Assembly: GCA_934402515.1 (NCBI GenBank)
Contig: CAKRTZ010000017.1
Coordinates: 1 to 42,462 of the forward strand
Direction: 5' to 3'
Source of the DNA: an uncultured Lachnospiraceae bacterium
Lineage (GTDB): Bacteria; Bacillota; Clostridia; Lachnospirales; Lachnospiraceae
DNA: 42,462 bases
Both the position numbers and the translations under genes were made by a program. The notes beneath the pieces were generated by a model that was not told the DNA's origin, did not search any database, and saw only the letters and a program-made list of their open reading frames with translations. Below are positions 6,558-15,191 of the stretch, piece by piece. How positions within the stretch are numbered: the stretch's first letter is position 1; each line of letters begins with the position of its first letter.

Positions 6558-7649
6558 ATGGAAAATATTACCTGTGGTTTCATTGGTCTGGGGCTCATCG
6601 GCGGTTCTATCGCAAAAGCACTCCGGGCAGCTTATCCCAACATGCGCATTATTGCCTATGACCGGGATAAGGCAACCTTAAAGCTTGCCGAAGCAGACGG
6701 CGTGATCAATGATTCCTTTCCCTATATAGGCTCTCAGTTCGGCATCTGCGATATTATCTTCTTATGCGCACCGGTGTCCAATAATGACGAAAATCTATTA
6801 GAGTTAAAGCAATATCTGTCTCCTGATGCCCTGTTAACCGATGTGGGTAGTGTGAAGACGGATATTCATGAACATATCAAGGCGGCCGGTCTGGAGGGGC
6901 AGTTTATCGGTGGCCACCCCATGGCGGGAAGTGAACGCACAGGCTATCTGAACTCTAAGGCCCTTCTTCTGGAAAATGCCTATTATATCCTGACACCTAC
7001 AGAGTCTGTCAGTCCGGAAAAAGTGGAGTTATACCGCAAATTAGTTCTTGGCATGAATGCAATTCCTCTGATCCTTTCCTGTGATCAGCATGACTATATC
7101 ACTGCGGCGGTAAGTCATGTTCCCCATGTGGTATCCGCTTCCCTGGTAAATCTGGTAAAAAATTCAGATTCCAAAGAGCACCTGATGCGGATGATCGCCG
7201 CCGGAGGTTTCAAGGATATCACCCGGATCTCCTCTTCTTCCGCCGTGATGTGGCAGCAGATCTGTCTCACCAATCGAGACAATATCGTAAAGCTTTTGGA
7301 TGATTACATTACAGAACTGGAAAAGATCCGGGAAGAGGTAAGTGAGGGAAAAGAACAGGAAATTTATGATTTCTTTGATAGTGCCAGAATTTACAGGGAC
7401 ACCTTCTCCAACAGTCCCTCTGGTCCTATCAAGAAGAATTTCAGCTTAAAAGTGGATATTCCGGATCAGGCAGGCGCCATTGCCAAGATCGTAGATCTTT
7501 TGTCCGAGCATAATTTAAGCATCAAAAATATCGGCATCTCTCACAACCGTGAATACGAAGAGGGCCTGATGTTTCTGGAGTTTTACGAGGAGATCAGCCA
7601 CGACGCTGCCTTTGAAGTATTAACCTCCCACGGCTATAATGTACATTAA
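6558..7649 (+). CDS. tyrA: Prephenate dehydrogenase with ACT domain
   Basis: TyrA oxidatively decarboxylates prephenate to 4-hydroxyphenylpyruvate with NAD+ in tyrosine synthesis. The 363-residue protein begins with the Rossmann motif GFIGLGLIGGSIAKAL, contains GGHPMAGSE (prephenate and nicotinamide site) and HVPHVVSASL, and ends with an ACT domain (about 285-360, DIPDQAGAIAKIVDLL) that usually mediates tyrosine feedback. Of the in-frame starts, 6558 has GAGAGG 10 nt upstream, while 6549 has it only 1 nt away and those near 6471 lie upstream of the promoter. It is transcribed alone, divergent from the EF-G-like gene, and ends at a strong terminator. Confidence 0.95.
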   Translation: MENITCGFIGLGLIGGSIAKALRAAYPNMRIIAYDRDKATLKLAEADGVINDSFPYIGSQFGICDIIFLCAPVSNNDENLLELKQYLSPDALLTDVGSVKTDIHEHIKAAGLEGQFIGGHPMAGSERTGYLNSKALLLENAYYILTPTESVSPEKVELYRKLVLGMNAIPLILSCDQHDYITAAVSHVPHVVSASLVNLVKNSDSKEHLMRMIAAGGFKDITRISSSSAVMWQQICLTNRDNIVKLLDDYITELEKIREEVSEGKEQEIYDFFDSARIYRDTFSNSPSGPIKKNFSLKVDIPDQAGAIAKIVDLLSEHNLSIKNIGISHNREYEEGLMFLEFYEEISHDAAFEVLTSHGYNVH

Positions 7650-7651
7650 AA

Positions 7652-7684
7652 AACAGGCAGGTCTTTTATAAGAACCTGCCTGTT
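7652..7684. terminator. Terminator between tyrA and the PilZ gene
   Basis: An 11-bp perfect stem (7652-7662 with 7674-7684), extended by 3 bp past one bulged A, with loop TTAT. It starts 2 nt after the tyrA stop. A-rich sequence on the left makes it usable by the convergent operon as well. Confidence 0.85.
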
Positions 7685-7695
7685 GTTAACTAAAA

Positions 7696-8037
7696 TTATT
7701 GCTTCAGGGACTCCATCGTGTTATATGTCTCAATGCGGGCTGCGTCCATTTCCGGCATACCGATAAAGATGGCGCCGTACTCAAAGATGCCGTCCTCCTT
7801 CTTCTCGATCCGGACAATCTCAAGAAATGCATGGAGCACTTCCTTTGTCCAGATGGTCAGAAACGATTCATAAACAGCTCCGATGGTGAGGATTTCCGTA
7901 CAGGTAAAACCCACGCCGCTTTTAGAGACATCCGTCACTTCAATGGCCACATCCTCGCCTTGAACAGGATTGTCCAGCCGCTTCATCACAAGTCTGGATG
8001 CCAAATTCATCCGACGGTTTTTTCTTCTTTCCTCCAT
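7696..8037 (-). CDS. PilZ-domain protein (putative c-di-GMP receptor)
   Basis: A 113-residue stand-alone PilZ domain. It has the two c-di-GMP-binding motifs: RxxxR near the N-terminus (RRKNR, residues 4-8) and DxSxxG (DVSKSGVG, about residues 39-46), followed by the barrel strands. PilZ proteins change shape on binding c-di-GMP and act through partner proteins; the partner is unknown. The frame is open for 35 codons upstream, but the ATG at 8037 has AGGAGGA 5-6 nt before it, and the longer form would overlap queA. The gene starts 22 bp after queA and is the last gene of that operon. Confidence 0.88.
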   Translation of the reverse strand: MEERRKNRRMNLASRLVMKRLDNPVQGEDVAIEVTDVSKSGVGFTCTEILTIGAVYESFLTIWTKEVLHAFLEIVRIEKKEDGIFEYGAIFIGMPEMDAARIETYNTMESLKQ

Positions 8038-8059
8038 AGTAAATCCTCCTGGCTTTTCC

Positions 8060-9103
8060 TTAGCACTCCGTGAGTCGATCTGTAATAAACATGGCATCGC
8101 CAAAGCTGAAAAAACGATATTTCTCTCTGATCGCTTCCTCATAGGCCGCCAATATATGTTCTCTTCCTGCCAGGGCGGACACCAGCATCACCAGTGTGGA
8201 TTCCGGCAAATGGAAATTGGTAATCAGGCAGTCCAACACCTTGAATTGATAACCGGGATAGATGAAAATCTCTGTGTTATCACAGCCTGCCTGTACTATG
8301 CCATTCTCATCTGCGGCACTCTCCACAGTACGACAGCTGGTAGTTCCCACACAGATAATCCGGCCACCCGCTTTCTTGGTATCATTGATCAGCTTTGCCG
8401 CTTCTTCCGTTACCTGATAATATTCGGAATGCATATGATGGTCCAGAATATCATCTTCCTTTACAGGTCGGAAAGTTCCCAACCCCACATGGAGCGTAAC
8501 ATAGGCAAGCTTGACTCCCTTCGCCTCGATTTGCTGCAACAGTTCCTTTGTGAAGTGTAAGCCTGCTGTAGGCGCAGCTGCAGAGCCTTCATATTTCGCA
8601 TAAACCGTCTGATAACGGTTTTTATCCTGAAGCTTATGGGTAATATAAGGTGGCAGGGGCATCTCTCCCAGCTTGTCCAGCACTTCCTCGAAAATGCCAT
8701 CGTAGGTAAACTGAATCAGCCGATTGCCTTCCTCCACGACTTCCAATACCTCTGCCTTCAGAAGTCCGTCCCCAAACACAAACTTTGCTCCTGGACGACA
8801 TTTCTTACCGGGGCGCACCAAAGTCTCCCATACATCTTTCTCACGGCGTTTTAAAAGAAGCACTTCAATCGCAGCTCCGGTGTCTTCCTTCACTCCCAGA
8901 AGTCTCGCCGGAATGACTTTGGTATTGTTTAATACCAGGCAGTCTCCCGGAGCAAGGTAATTCACAATGTCATGAAAGACACGGTGTTTTGTTTCTCCGG
9001 TCTTTTTATCAAGCATTAAAAGCCTGGAACCGGAACGATCTTCCAGAGGATCCTGTGCAATCAGTTCCTCCGGAAGATCAAAATAAAAATCTGATTTTTT
9101 CAT
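8060..9103 (-). CDS. queA: S-adenosylmethionine:tRNA ribosyltransferase-isomerase
   Basis: QueA transfers and isomerises the ribosyl group of S-adenosylmethionine onto preQ1-modified tRNA to make epoxyqueuosine at wobble position 34. The 347-residue protein is full length. It shows the family's DFYFDLPEELIAQDPLEDR start, LVLNNTKVIPARLLG, PPYI, an AAPTAGLHFT block and the C-terminal FGDAMFITDR. AGGAAC precedes the ATG. It lies 21 bp after the M18 aminopeptidase gene and 22 bp before the PilZ gene, in one operon. No other queuosine gene or preQ1 riboswitch is visible here. Confidence 0.96.
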   Translation of the reverse strand: MKKSDFYFDLPEELIAQDPLEDRSGSRLLMLDKKTGETKHRVFHDIVNYLAPGDCLVLNNTKVIPARLLGVKEDTGAAIEVLLLKRREKDVWETLVRPGKKCRPGAKFVFGDGLLKAEVLEVVEEGNRLIQFTYDGIFEEVLDKLGEMPLPPYITHKLQDKNRYQTVYAKYEGSAAAPTAGLHFTKELLQQIEAKGVKLAYVTLHVGLGTFRPVKEDDILDHHMHSEYYQVTEEAAKLINDTKKAGGRIICVGTTSCRTVESAADENGIVQAGCDNTEIFIYPGYQFKVLDCLITNFHLPESTLVMLVSALAGREHILAAYEEAIREKYRFFSFGDAMFITDRLTEC

Positions 9104-9124
9104 ATCGTTCCTATTTCATCCGTA

Positions 9125-10543
9125 TTATAAGCAGGCATGTTTTAAGAAAGCCACATAGCCTCTCTTGGTCTCATAGACATCTGCCTTGCTGGTAGCCTCC
9201 CAGGGAGCATGCATGTTGAGCACTGCCACACCGGAGTCAATGACATTCATGCCATATAAAGCCAGAATATAAGCGATGGTTCCACCGCCACCCAGGTCTA
9301 CTTTACCAAGTTCAGCAGTCTGGAATACCACCTGTTCCTTCTCAAAAATGCCACGGATGTGAGCCATATATTCTGCATTGGCATCATTGGAGCCGGATTT
9401 GCCTCTGGAACCGGTGAACTTATTAAATACCATACCACATCCTAAGAAGGATGCGTTCTTTTTCTCAAAAGCAGATGCGTAGCTGGGGTCAAAGCCTGCG
9501 CTGACATCGGAGGACAACATACAGGAGGATGCCAGACAGCGGCGTACATTTAACTCGCTGTACTCGCCGGTGAGGTTCATCACCTCTGCTACGGCATTCT
9601 CAAAGAATTTAGACTGCATACCGGTAGCACCTACACTTCCGATTTCCTCTTTATCCACTAAGATACAGCAGGCAGTGCGTTTGGTCTGCTCTAACTCCAA
9701 CATGGCTTTCATGGAAGTGAACGCGCAGACACGGTCATCCTGGCCATAAGCCAGAATCATGGAGCGGTCAAAACCGGCCTCTCTTGCTTTTCCGGCAGGA
9801 ACAATCTCTAATTCTGCAGAGAGGAAGTCTTCCTCTTCAATATCATAACTTTCTTTGAGGATATCCAGAACGCCTGCTTTCACAGCATCCTTTGCAACGC
9901 TCTTTTCTTCCTCCTTATCCTCTTTTTTCTTAATGACAAGGGGTCTGTTTCCCACGATGAGATCCAATGCCTCACCCTCGATCACCTTAGCAGCTTTTTT
10001 CTCCAATTGCTCCTGGGAAAGGTGAATCAATAAATCGGAAATGAAAAATACAGGATCCTTCTCATCCTCACCGATATTGATTTCCACGGTGGTTCCATCT
10101 TTCTTGATGACTACGCCGTGAAGAGCCAGGGGAATGGTTACCCACTGGTATTTTTTCACACCACCATAATAATGGGTGTCCAGATAAGCAAAGCCGCCAT
10201 CCTCGTACAAAGGATTCTGCTTCACATCCAACCGGGGAGAATCAATGTGTGCACCCAGGATATTCATGCCTTCACTGAGGGGTTTTTCACCGATCTGGAA
10301 AAAGCAGATGGACTTATTCATCCATACAGAATAAACCTTGTCTCCCTTTTTCAGTGTTTCCCCTTTTTTACGAACTTCCTCCAATTCACGATAGCCTGCA
10401 GCTTCAATAGTGTTAACGATAGAATCGATGCACTCACGCTCCGTCTTGCCGTTATCCAGAAAATCCATATACTCTTTTGCCAGAGTATCTACTTCTTTAT
10501 TTTGTTTCTTACCGTAAGTATCCCATACGTTTTTGTGTTCCAT
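9125..10543 (-). CDS. M18 family zinc aminopeptidase
   Basis: M18 enzymes are large cytoplasmic di-zinc aminopeptidases that remove N-terminal, often acidic, residues from peptides. The 472-residue protein carries the expected ligands: GAHIDSPRLD (first His/Asp), DKEEIGSVGATG (catalytic Glu and zinc Glu), GQDDRVCAF (Asp) and the C-terminal HAPWEATSKAD (His). An internal Lys/Glu-rich stretch (about 205-222) is probably a surface loop. The upstream gene ends 28 bp before it and encodes a cysteine-peptidase-like protein, so the operon may handle peptides, but substrate and coupling are inferred. It could be called apeB by family. Confidence 0.93.
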   Translation of the reverse strand: MEHKNVWDTYGKKQNKEVDTLAKEYMDFLDNGKTERECIDSIVNTIEAAGYRELEEVRKKGETLKKGDKVYSVWMNKSICFFQIGEKPLSEGMNILGAHIDSPRLDVKQNPLYEDGGFAYLDTHYYGGVKKYQWVTIPLALHGVVIKKDGTTVEINIGEDEKDPVFFISDLLIHLSQEQLEKKAAKVIEGEALDLIVGNRPLVIKKKEDKEEEKSVAKDAVKAGVLDILKESYDIEEEDFLSAELEIVPAGKAREAGFDRSMILAYGQDDRVCAFTSMKAMLELEQTKRTACCILVDKEEIGSVGATGMQSKFFENAVAEVMNLTGEYSELNVRRCLASSCMLSSDVSAGFDPSYASAFEKKNASFLGCGMVFNKFTGSRGKSGSNDANAEYMAHIRGIFEKEQVVFQTAELGKVDLGGGGTIAYILALYGMNVIDSGVAVLNMHAPWEATSKADVYETKRGYVAFLKHACL

Positions 10544-10571
10544 AATAACTGCGAAACCTCCATTTTCTTTC

Positions 10572-11237
10572 TTACTTAACCAACACTTCCAGATAACCCA
10601 CCAGCTTGTCGAAATCGTAGGATTCCATCACGCCCAGACTGGGATCATAGAATTTGCCGTCAAAATATACCAGATAGTGACTGTAGCGTCCCATCTTTTC
10701 CAGAAGGATACAGCATTTGGGCAGTTTCACTACCGGTGCACCCAGGGTATAAATCAATTCCTCCGTATGCTCCAATCCAAAATAGTTCAGAGCACCGATG
10801 ATTTTATCCATGGTCGCCTGCCACTCTGCACAGTGCATCACTTCACTGGCTTCATCAATGGTAATACCTGCCAACATGGCTACACAGGACTGCCCACACA
10901 AACCATCGTGGGGTTGATGGATGCAGTCAATGTGGTCAATGTGACGGATAGGGTTTGCGGAACAGTAGGGGCTGTCCTCCACCCCGTATTTGGTAATACG
11001 GAAGGTAACCGGATATTCTTTACCAGCCTCAAACTGTTCCATGATCTGAGGATGAATGGGAATCTTGTAGTAACCGTTACCCTTGGGCTCTAAGTTACAG
11101 ACAAAGGTGATTCCATTCACCTTGACCTTCGCCGGTACATTTCCTTCTTTTTTGAAGATTTCCCAGATGTTAAAAGGAAGATCAATGTAACTGTTGTTGT
11201 CATCTTTTTCAATTTTTCCTATAAATGAGTACTTCAT
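10572..11237 (-). CDS. DUF1905 domain fused to a C39/papain-like cysteine peptidase domain
   Basis: A 221-residue two-domain protein. Residues 1-85 look like a DUF1905 barrel (SFIGKIEKDDNNSYIDLPFNIWEIF; KVKVNGITF; the YYKIPIHPQI strand). Residues about 105-221 resemble a C39-like peptidase: LCGQSCVAML with the candidate nucleophile Cys, then SHYLVYFDGKFYDPSLG with candidate His and Asp. There is no signal peptide or membrane segment, so it would act in the cytoplasm. Whether it cleaves peptides is not known. It is the first gene of the M18-queA-pilZ operon, with AGGAGT before the ATG. Assignment of both domains is from motif reading only. Confidence 0.7.
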   Translation of the reverse strand: MKYSFIGKIEKDDNNSYIDLPFNIWEIFKKEGNVPAKVKVNGITFVCNLEPKGNGYYKIPIHPQIMEQFEAGKEYPVTFRITKYGVEDSPYCSANPIRHIDHIDCIHQPHDGLCGQSCVAMLAGITIDEASEVMHCAEWQATMDKIIGALNYFGLEHTEELIYTLGAPVVKLPKCCILLEKMGRYSHYLVYFDGKFYDPSLGVMESYDFDKLVGYLEVLVK

Positions 11238-11276
11238 CTTTCTCTTTCACTCCTGATTTTACTTTTTCTATGCATA

Positions 11277-11305
11277 AGTTTACCACAGGAGTCCCCTTCC
11301 GTCAC
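11277..11305 (-). promoter_or_regulatory. Candidate promoter of the DUF1905-M18-queA-pilZ operon
   Basis: Minus strand -35 GTGACG (11300-11305), 17-bp spacer, -10 TAAACT (11277-11282) with a TGG extension. It lies between pheT and the operon. Confidence 0.5.
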
Positions 11306-11328
11306 GCGAAAAAAGGTTAATTTTTTTA

Positions 11329-13749
11329 TCAGGAACGCAGTTCAATTCCAAGATCCTGAAGTCCGTTGAGGATTTTCTTCATGGCTGCAGAAATTTCTGC
11401 CTCCTCCATGGTTTTCTCCTTGTTGCGGAAGGTGATGGTGTAAGCAACGGACTTAAATCCTGGCTTAATCTGTGCGCCCTCGTATAAGTCAAAGAGTTCG
11501 TAGCTTTCCAGATGTTTGCCGCCTCTCTGTGCAATCACTTCCTCAATCTGGCCTACCAGAATGTCCTTGGGTACTACCATGGAAAGATCTCTGGTTACTG
11601 CAGGAAATTTAGCAATGCCTTCGTACTTACGGTCGAAGGTAGTAAGAGGCACGATTGCCGGCATATCCAGTACTGCCACGTAAACCTTGGTTCCAATGCT
11701 GTAGTTGTCGCAGACTTCGGGATGAACCTCTCCCATATATCCAATTAAAGTATCTCCGTAATAAATGTCTGCTTTTCTGCCGGGATGGAGGTAAGGACGC
11801 TCACAGTCCGGGTTAAATTTCGGATTCTCGAACATGCCCACTGCATTTAAGAACTCCTCTACCACTCCCTTCATGGTGAAGAAATCCCCTTCCCCATAGA
11901 AACCTAAGGTAAACTGCATGCGCTCATCGGCATAGTCGGTTAAAGGCAGTGCCTTGGGCAGATAAATATTGGCTAATTCGTAAAGTTTTACATCTTTGTT
12001 ACGACGGTTGTAATTGGTAGCCAGGCTGGTGAGAATACCGTTTAAGGAACTGGTACGCATCACAGAGTAGTCCTCTCCCAAAGGATTGGAAATGGTAATG
12101 GCCTGACGCAGTTTGTCCTCTGCGGGAAGCAGTAATTTATCGAACACCTTGGGGCTCTCGAAGGAGTAGGTCATTCCCTGGGAGAAGCCACAGTATTCTG
12201 CAATATCTCTGGCTTTCTGTTCGATGCGCAGCTTGTAGGAAAGTTTTCCTGCAGTAGCCTCACCGGAAGGCAGAGTCAGAGGAATCTTGTCGTAGCCATA
12301 GAATCTTGCCACTTCCTCGGCAATATCTGCAAAACTTAATAAATCCTGACGGAAGGAAGGAACAACCACTTCCTGGGCTGCCTCGTCAAAGCCTAAATCA
12401 ATCGCCTTGAAATAGTCCTTCATATCCTCAGCGGGAATGTCCGTTCCAAGGAAATGGTTAATTTTGGCTGCATCAAAGGGAATACGGACATTCTCCTTTA
12501 AGGGAACTTTCACATCCACCATGCCGCCTACAACCTCACCACAGCCCAGTTTTTCGATAAGCTGGCAGGCACGGTTGATGGCATCCTCTGCATTGTAGGG
12601 GTCAAGACCCTTCTCGAATTTACCGGAGGCATCGGTACGCAGACCTACACGTTTTGCACTCTTACGGATATTGGCACCATGGAAAGCTGCCGCCTCAAAG
12701 AGTACGGTTTTTACATCATCAGTAATCATGGAGTTCTCGCCGCCCATGATTCCGGCAATGCCGATCTCTTTTTCCGCATCACAGATCATCAGTACATCTT
12801 TATCCAATTTCCGTTCCTGTCCATCCAGGGTGGTAAAGGTGTCGCCATCCTTTGCACGCTGTACAATGATTTTATGTCCGGCAATGGTATCGTAATCATA
12901 GGCATGCATGGGCTGGCCATACTCTTCCATGACATAGTTAGTGATATCCACCAGGTTGTTGATGGGACGGATTCCGCTGGCTGCCAGTCTACGCTGCATC
13001 CACTTGGGGGAAGGCGCAATCTTGATATTTTTTACCACGCGGGCGATATAGCGAGGGCAAAGCTCCTGATCTTTCACTTCCACGCTGATATAGTCCTCGG
13101 CCTTTTCCTCGTTACCGGTAGTGGTAATCACAGGAGGGTGGAAAGGCAGACGGAAAGTTGCAGCAGCCTCTCTTGCGATGCCGATGATGCTGAAACAGTC
13201 CACACGGTTGGAAGTTACTTCATATTCAAATACGGTGTCGTGAAGTCCCAGTGCCTCAATGGCATCGGAACCTACCTCCACGTCATCCTCAAACACATAG
13301 ATGCCATTTTCGGGAGCCTCAGGATAAAAGTTTCTGGAACTTCCCAGCTCCTCAATGGAACACATCATGCCGTTGCTGGGCACACCACGGAGTTTTCCGG
13401 CTTTAATCTTGATGCCTTCCTCCGGCATGGGGCCGCCGTCATGTCCTCCTGCAACCATACCTCCGTCCAGAACAACGGGAACTTTCTGTCCCACTTCCAC
13501 GTTGGGGGCACCGGTTACAATCTGGATAGTCTCTGCACCGATGTCCACCTGGCATACCACCAGTTTGTCTGCGTCGGGGTGTTTCTCGATGGACTTAATC
13601 TGTCCTACTACGATTTTATCTAAATTTTTATCTGCTCTTGTATAGCCTTCACACTTGGTGCCGCTTAAAGTCATGGCATCGAAATATTCCTGATCGGTTA
13701 CGTTTAAGTCAGGCACATAGGCTTTAATCCAGGATAATGCTGTATTCAT
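11329..13749 (-). CDS. pheT: Phenylalanyl-tRNA synthetase beta subunit
   Basis: PheT is the large subunit of the (alpha-beta)2 enzyme that charges tRNA-Phe. The 806-residue protein is full length, with the N-terminal tRNA-binding OB fold (about 40-150, KIVVGQIKSIEKHPDADKL), B3/B4 editing domain, B5 domain, the inactive synthetase-like core, and the C-terminal FDX-ACB anticodon domain (about 710-806, KYEGIAKFPAVTRDLSMVV). It starts 15 bp after pheS and is cotranscribed with it under the T-box. No strong terminator follows; a short A/T-rich tract lies between it and the next promoter. Confidence 0.97.
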   Translation of the reverse strand: MNTALSWIKAYVPDLNVTDQEYFDAMTLSGTKCEGYTRADKNLDKIVVGQIKSIEKHPDADKLVVCQVDIGAETIQIVTGAPNVEVGQKVPVVLDGGMVAGGHDGGPMPEEGIKIKAGKLRGVPSNGMMCSIEELGSSRNFYPEAPENGIYVFEDDVEVGSDAIEALGLHDTVFEYEVTSNRVDCFSIIGIAREAAATFRLPFHPPVITTTGNEEKAEDYISVEVKDQELCPRYIARVVKNIKIAPSPKWMQRRLAASGIRPINNLVDITNYVMEEYGQPMHAYDYDTIAGHKIIVQRAKDGDTFTTLDGQERKLDKDVLMICDAEKEIGIAGIMGGENSMITDDVKTVLFEAAAFHGANIRKSAKRVGLRTDASGKFEKGLDPYNAEDAINRACQLIEKLGCGEVVGGMVDVKVPLKENVRIPFDAAKINHFLGTDIPAEDMKDYFKAIDLGFDEAAQEVVVPSFRQDLLSFADIAEEVARFYGYDKIPLTLPSGEATAGKLSYKLRIEQKARDIAEYCGFSQGMTYSFESPKVFDKLLLPAEDKLRQAITISNPLGEDYSVMRTSSLNGILTSLATNYNRRNKDVKLYELANIYLPKALPLTDYADERMQFTLGFYGEGDFFTMKGVVEEFLNAVGMFENPKFNPDCERPYLHPGRKADIYYGDTLIGYMGEVHPEVCDNYSIGTKVYVAVLDMPAIVPLTTFDRKYEGIAKFPAVTRDLSMVVPKDILVGQIEEVIAQRGGKHLESYELFDLYEGAQIKPGFKSVAYTITFRNKEKTMEEAEISAAMKKILNGLQDLGIELRS

Positions 13750-13764
13750 TCTTTCTCTCCTCCC

Positions 13765-14787
13765 TTAGAACTGTTTCAGGAAACGAATATCGTTTTCATA
13801 TAAGAGACGCATGTCGTCAATCTCGTATTTTAACAGGGCAATACGCTCCAGGCCTACGCCGAAGGCAAAGCCGGAATACTCGTTAGGGTCAATACCGCTC
13901 ATTTTCAGTACGTTGGGGTGAACCATTCCACATCCGAGAATCTCAATCCAGCCCTCACCTTTACAGAAACGGCAGCCCTTTCCGCCACATTTAAAGCAGG
14001 ATACATCCATCTCTGCGCTGGGCTCGGTGAAGGGGAAGTGATGAGGACGGAATTTCACACGGGTATCTTCACCGAACAGCTCTTTGGCAAACTGTAACAG
14101 GGTTCCCTTTAAATCCGCAAAGGTAATATCTTTGTCCACTACCATACCCTCAATCTGATGGAAGGAAGGAGAATGGGTGGCATCCACTTCATCGGCACGG
14201 AATACACGTCCCGGTGCAATCATACGGATGGGCAACTTGCCCTTTTCCATCTCATGCACCTGGCAGCCGGAGGTCTGGGTACGCAGCAGGAAATCACCGG
14301 AAATATAGAAGGTATCCTGCTCATCCTTTGCGGGATGATCTGCAGGGATGTTTAATGCTTCAAAGTTGTAGTAGTCTTTCTCGATTTCGGGGCCTTCCAC
14401 AACCTCGTAGCCCATTCCGATAAAGATACGCTCTACTTCCTCCAACATCATGGTGTTGGGATGACGATGGCCTACGTTATTTTTCTTGGCAGGCAGGGTG
14501 ACATCAATGCGTTCTGCCTCCATTTTGCGTTCTCTGGCGAGGCGCTGCATTTTCTGGGTTGCCTCCTCCAGGACACTCTCAATCTCGGCGCGGGTTTCAT
14601 TGACTAACTGACCCACCTTGGGACGGTCTTCGGGAGCCACATCCTTTAAGCTTTTCAGCACAGAGGTCAATTCTCCTTTTTTGCCAAGAAAATTGACACG
14701 GATTTCATTGAGTTTTTCCAGGGATACATCAGAACCGGTGATCTGTTTTAAAGCCTCAGCTCTGATCTGGCTTAATCTTTCTTTCAT
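13765..14787 (-). CDS. pheS: Phenylalanyl-tRNA synthetase alpha subunit
   Basis: PheS is the catalytic class II subunit. The 340-residue protein has the N-terminal coiled coil (about 1-90), the motif TLPAKKNNVGHRHPNTMMLEE, motif 2 around FHQIEGMVVDKDITFADLKG, and motif 3 GFAFGVGLERIALLKY near the C-terminus. A Cys-rich insertion (CFKCGGKGCRFCKGEGW) is typical of many Firmicute PheS proteins. The frame is open 45 codons upstream into the T-box terminator, so the ATG at 14785-14787 with GGAAAG before it is chosen. Confidence 0.96.
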   Translation of the reverse strand: MKERLSQIRAEALKQITGSDVSLEKLNEIRVNFLGKKGELTSVLKSLKDVAPEDRPKVGQLVNETRAEIESVLEEATQKMQRLARERKMEAERIDVTLPAKKNNVGHRHPNTMMLEEVERIFIGMGYEVVEGPEIEKDYYNFEALNIPADHPAKDEQDTFYISGDFLLRTQTSGCQVHEMEKGKLPIRMIAPGRVFRADEVDATHSPSFHQIEGMVVDKDITFADLKGTLLQFAKELFGEDTRVKFRPHHFPFTEPSAEMDVSCFKCGGKGCRFCKGEGWIEILGCGMVHPNVLKMSGIDPNEYSGFAFGVGLERIALLKYEIDDMRLLYENDIRFLKQF

Positions 14788-14844
14788 GATACTTTCCTTT
14801 CTATCATTTAAGTGTGTTACGGGGCTTTTGTTATTTAAAGGAAT

Positions 14845-15100
14845 AAAAAAGCCCCATTGAAACAAACGTTTCAAGGGACGAATAAATTCCGCGGTACCAC
14901 CCTGTTTCCTGTCTCCAGGCACTTCTCATACGCGTAACGTGCGCGACACGGCTTTCTCTACTCCTGCAATGCAGTTTCCAAAAAACAGCTCCTGTGTGAA
15001 CTTCGTCATATGTCCTGAACTTAAGGAAACTTACAGCCGGTGACTTCCTCTCTCTGAAAGAAAAACATACGCTACTATCACAATCATTGCCTTTATTCTG
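14845..15100 (-). promoter_or_regulatory. T-box riboswitch of pheST (Phe specifier UUC)
   Basis: The leader senses uncharged tRNA-Phe and switches a terminator to an antiterminator. The hallmark T-box sequence AGGGTGGTACCGCGG lies at 14889-14903 (minus strand). The terminator hairpin with TTGAAAC/GTTTCAA and a TTTTTT run lies at 14845-14879. Stem I shows an AGAGAGG element, and a TTC codon in the expected specifier position lies at 14998-15000, matching phenylalanine. This fills most of the 400-bp gap between pheS and the acyltransferase gene. Confidence 0.93.
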
Positions 15101-15106
15101 ACATCT

Positions 15107-15135
15107 ATAGTAATAACTTTTGGTCTCCTTGTCAA
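15107..15135 (-). promoter_or_regulatory. pheST T-box promoter
   Basis: Minus strand -35 TTGACA (15130-15135, perfect consensus), 17-bp spacer, -10 TACTAT (15107-15112). It overlaps the -35 of the divergent acyltransferase promoter. Confidence 0.8.
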
Positions 15136-15158
15136 GGACTTTCTACCTATGTTATATT
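15129..15158 (+). promoter_or_regulatory. Divergent promoter of the acyltransferase gene
   Basis: -35 TTGTCA (15129-15134), 18-bp spacer, -10 TATATT (15153-15158). The two -35 boxes share the palindrome CCTTGTCAAGG (15127-15137). Confidence 0.55.
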
Positions 15159-15191
15159 AGATATATATAATAAAACGGTTGGGAACGAAAC

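Noticed and set aside
12679..13623. Long plus-strand open frame opposite pheT
   Set aside because: It is a shadow of pheT codon usage, with no ribosome site, promoter or recognisable domain, and pheT on the minus strand is certain.
14788..14922. N-terminal extension of PheS
   Set aside because: It would be translated from the T-box terminator. The PheS family start and ribosome site match 14787.
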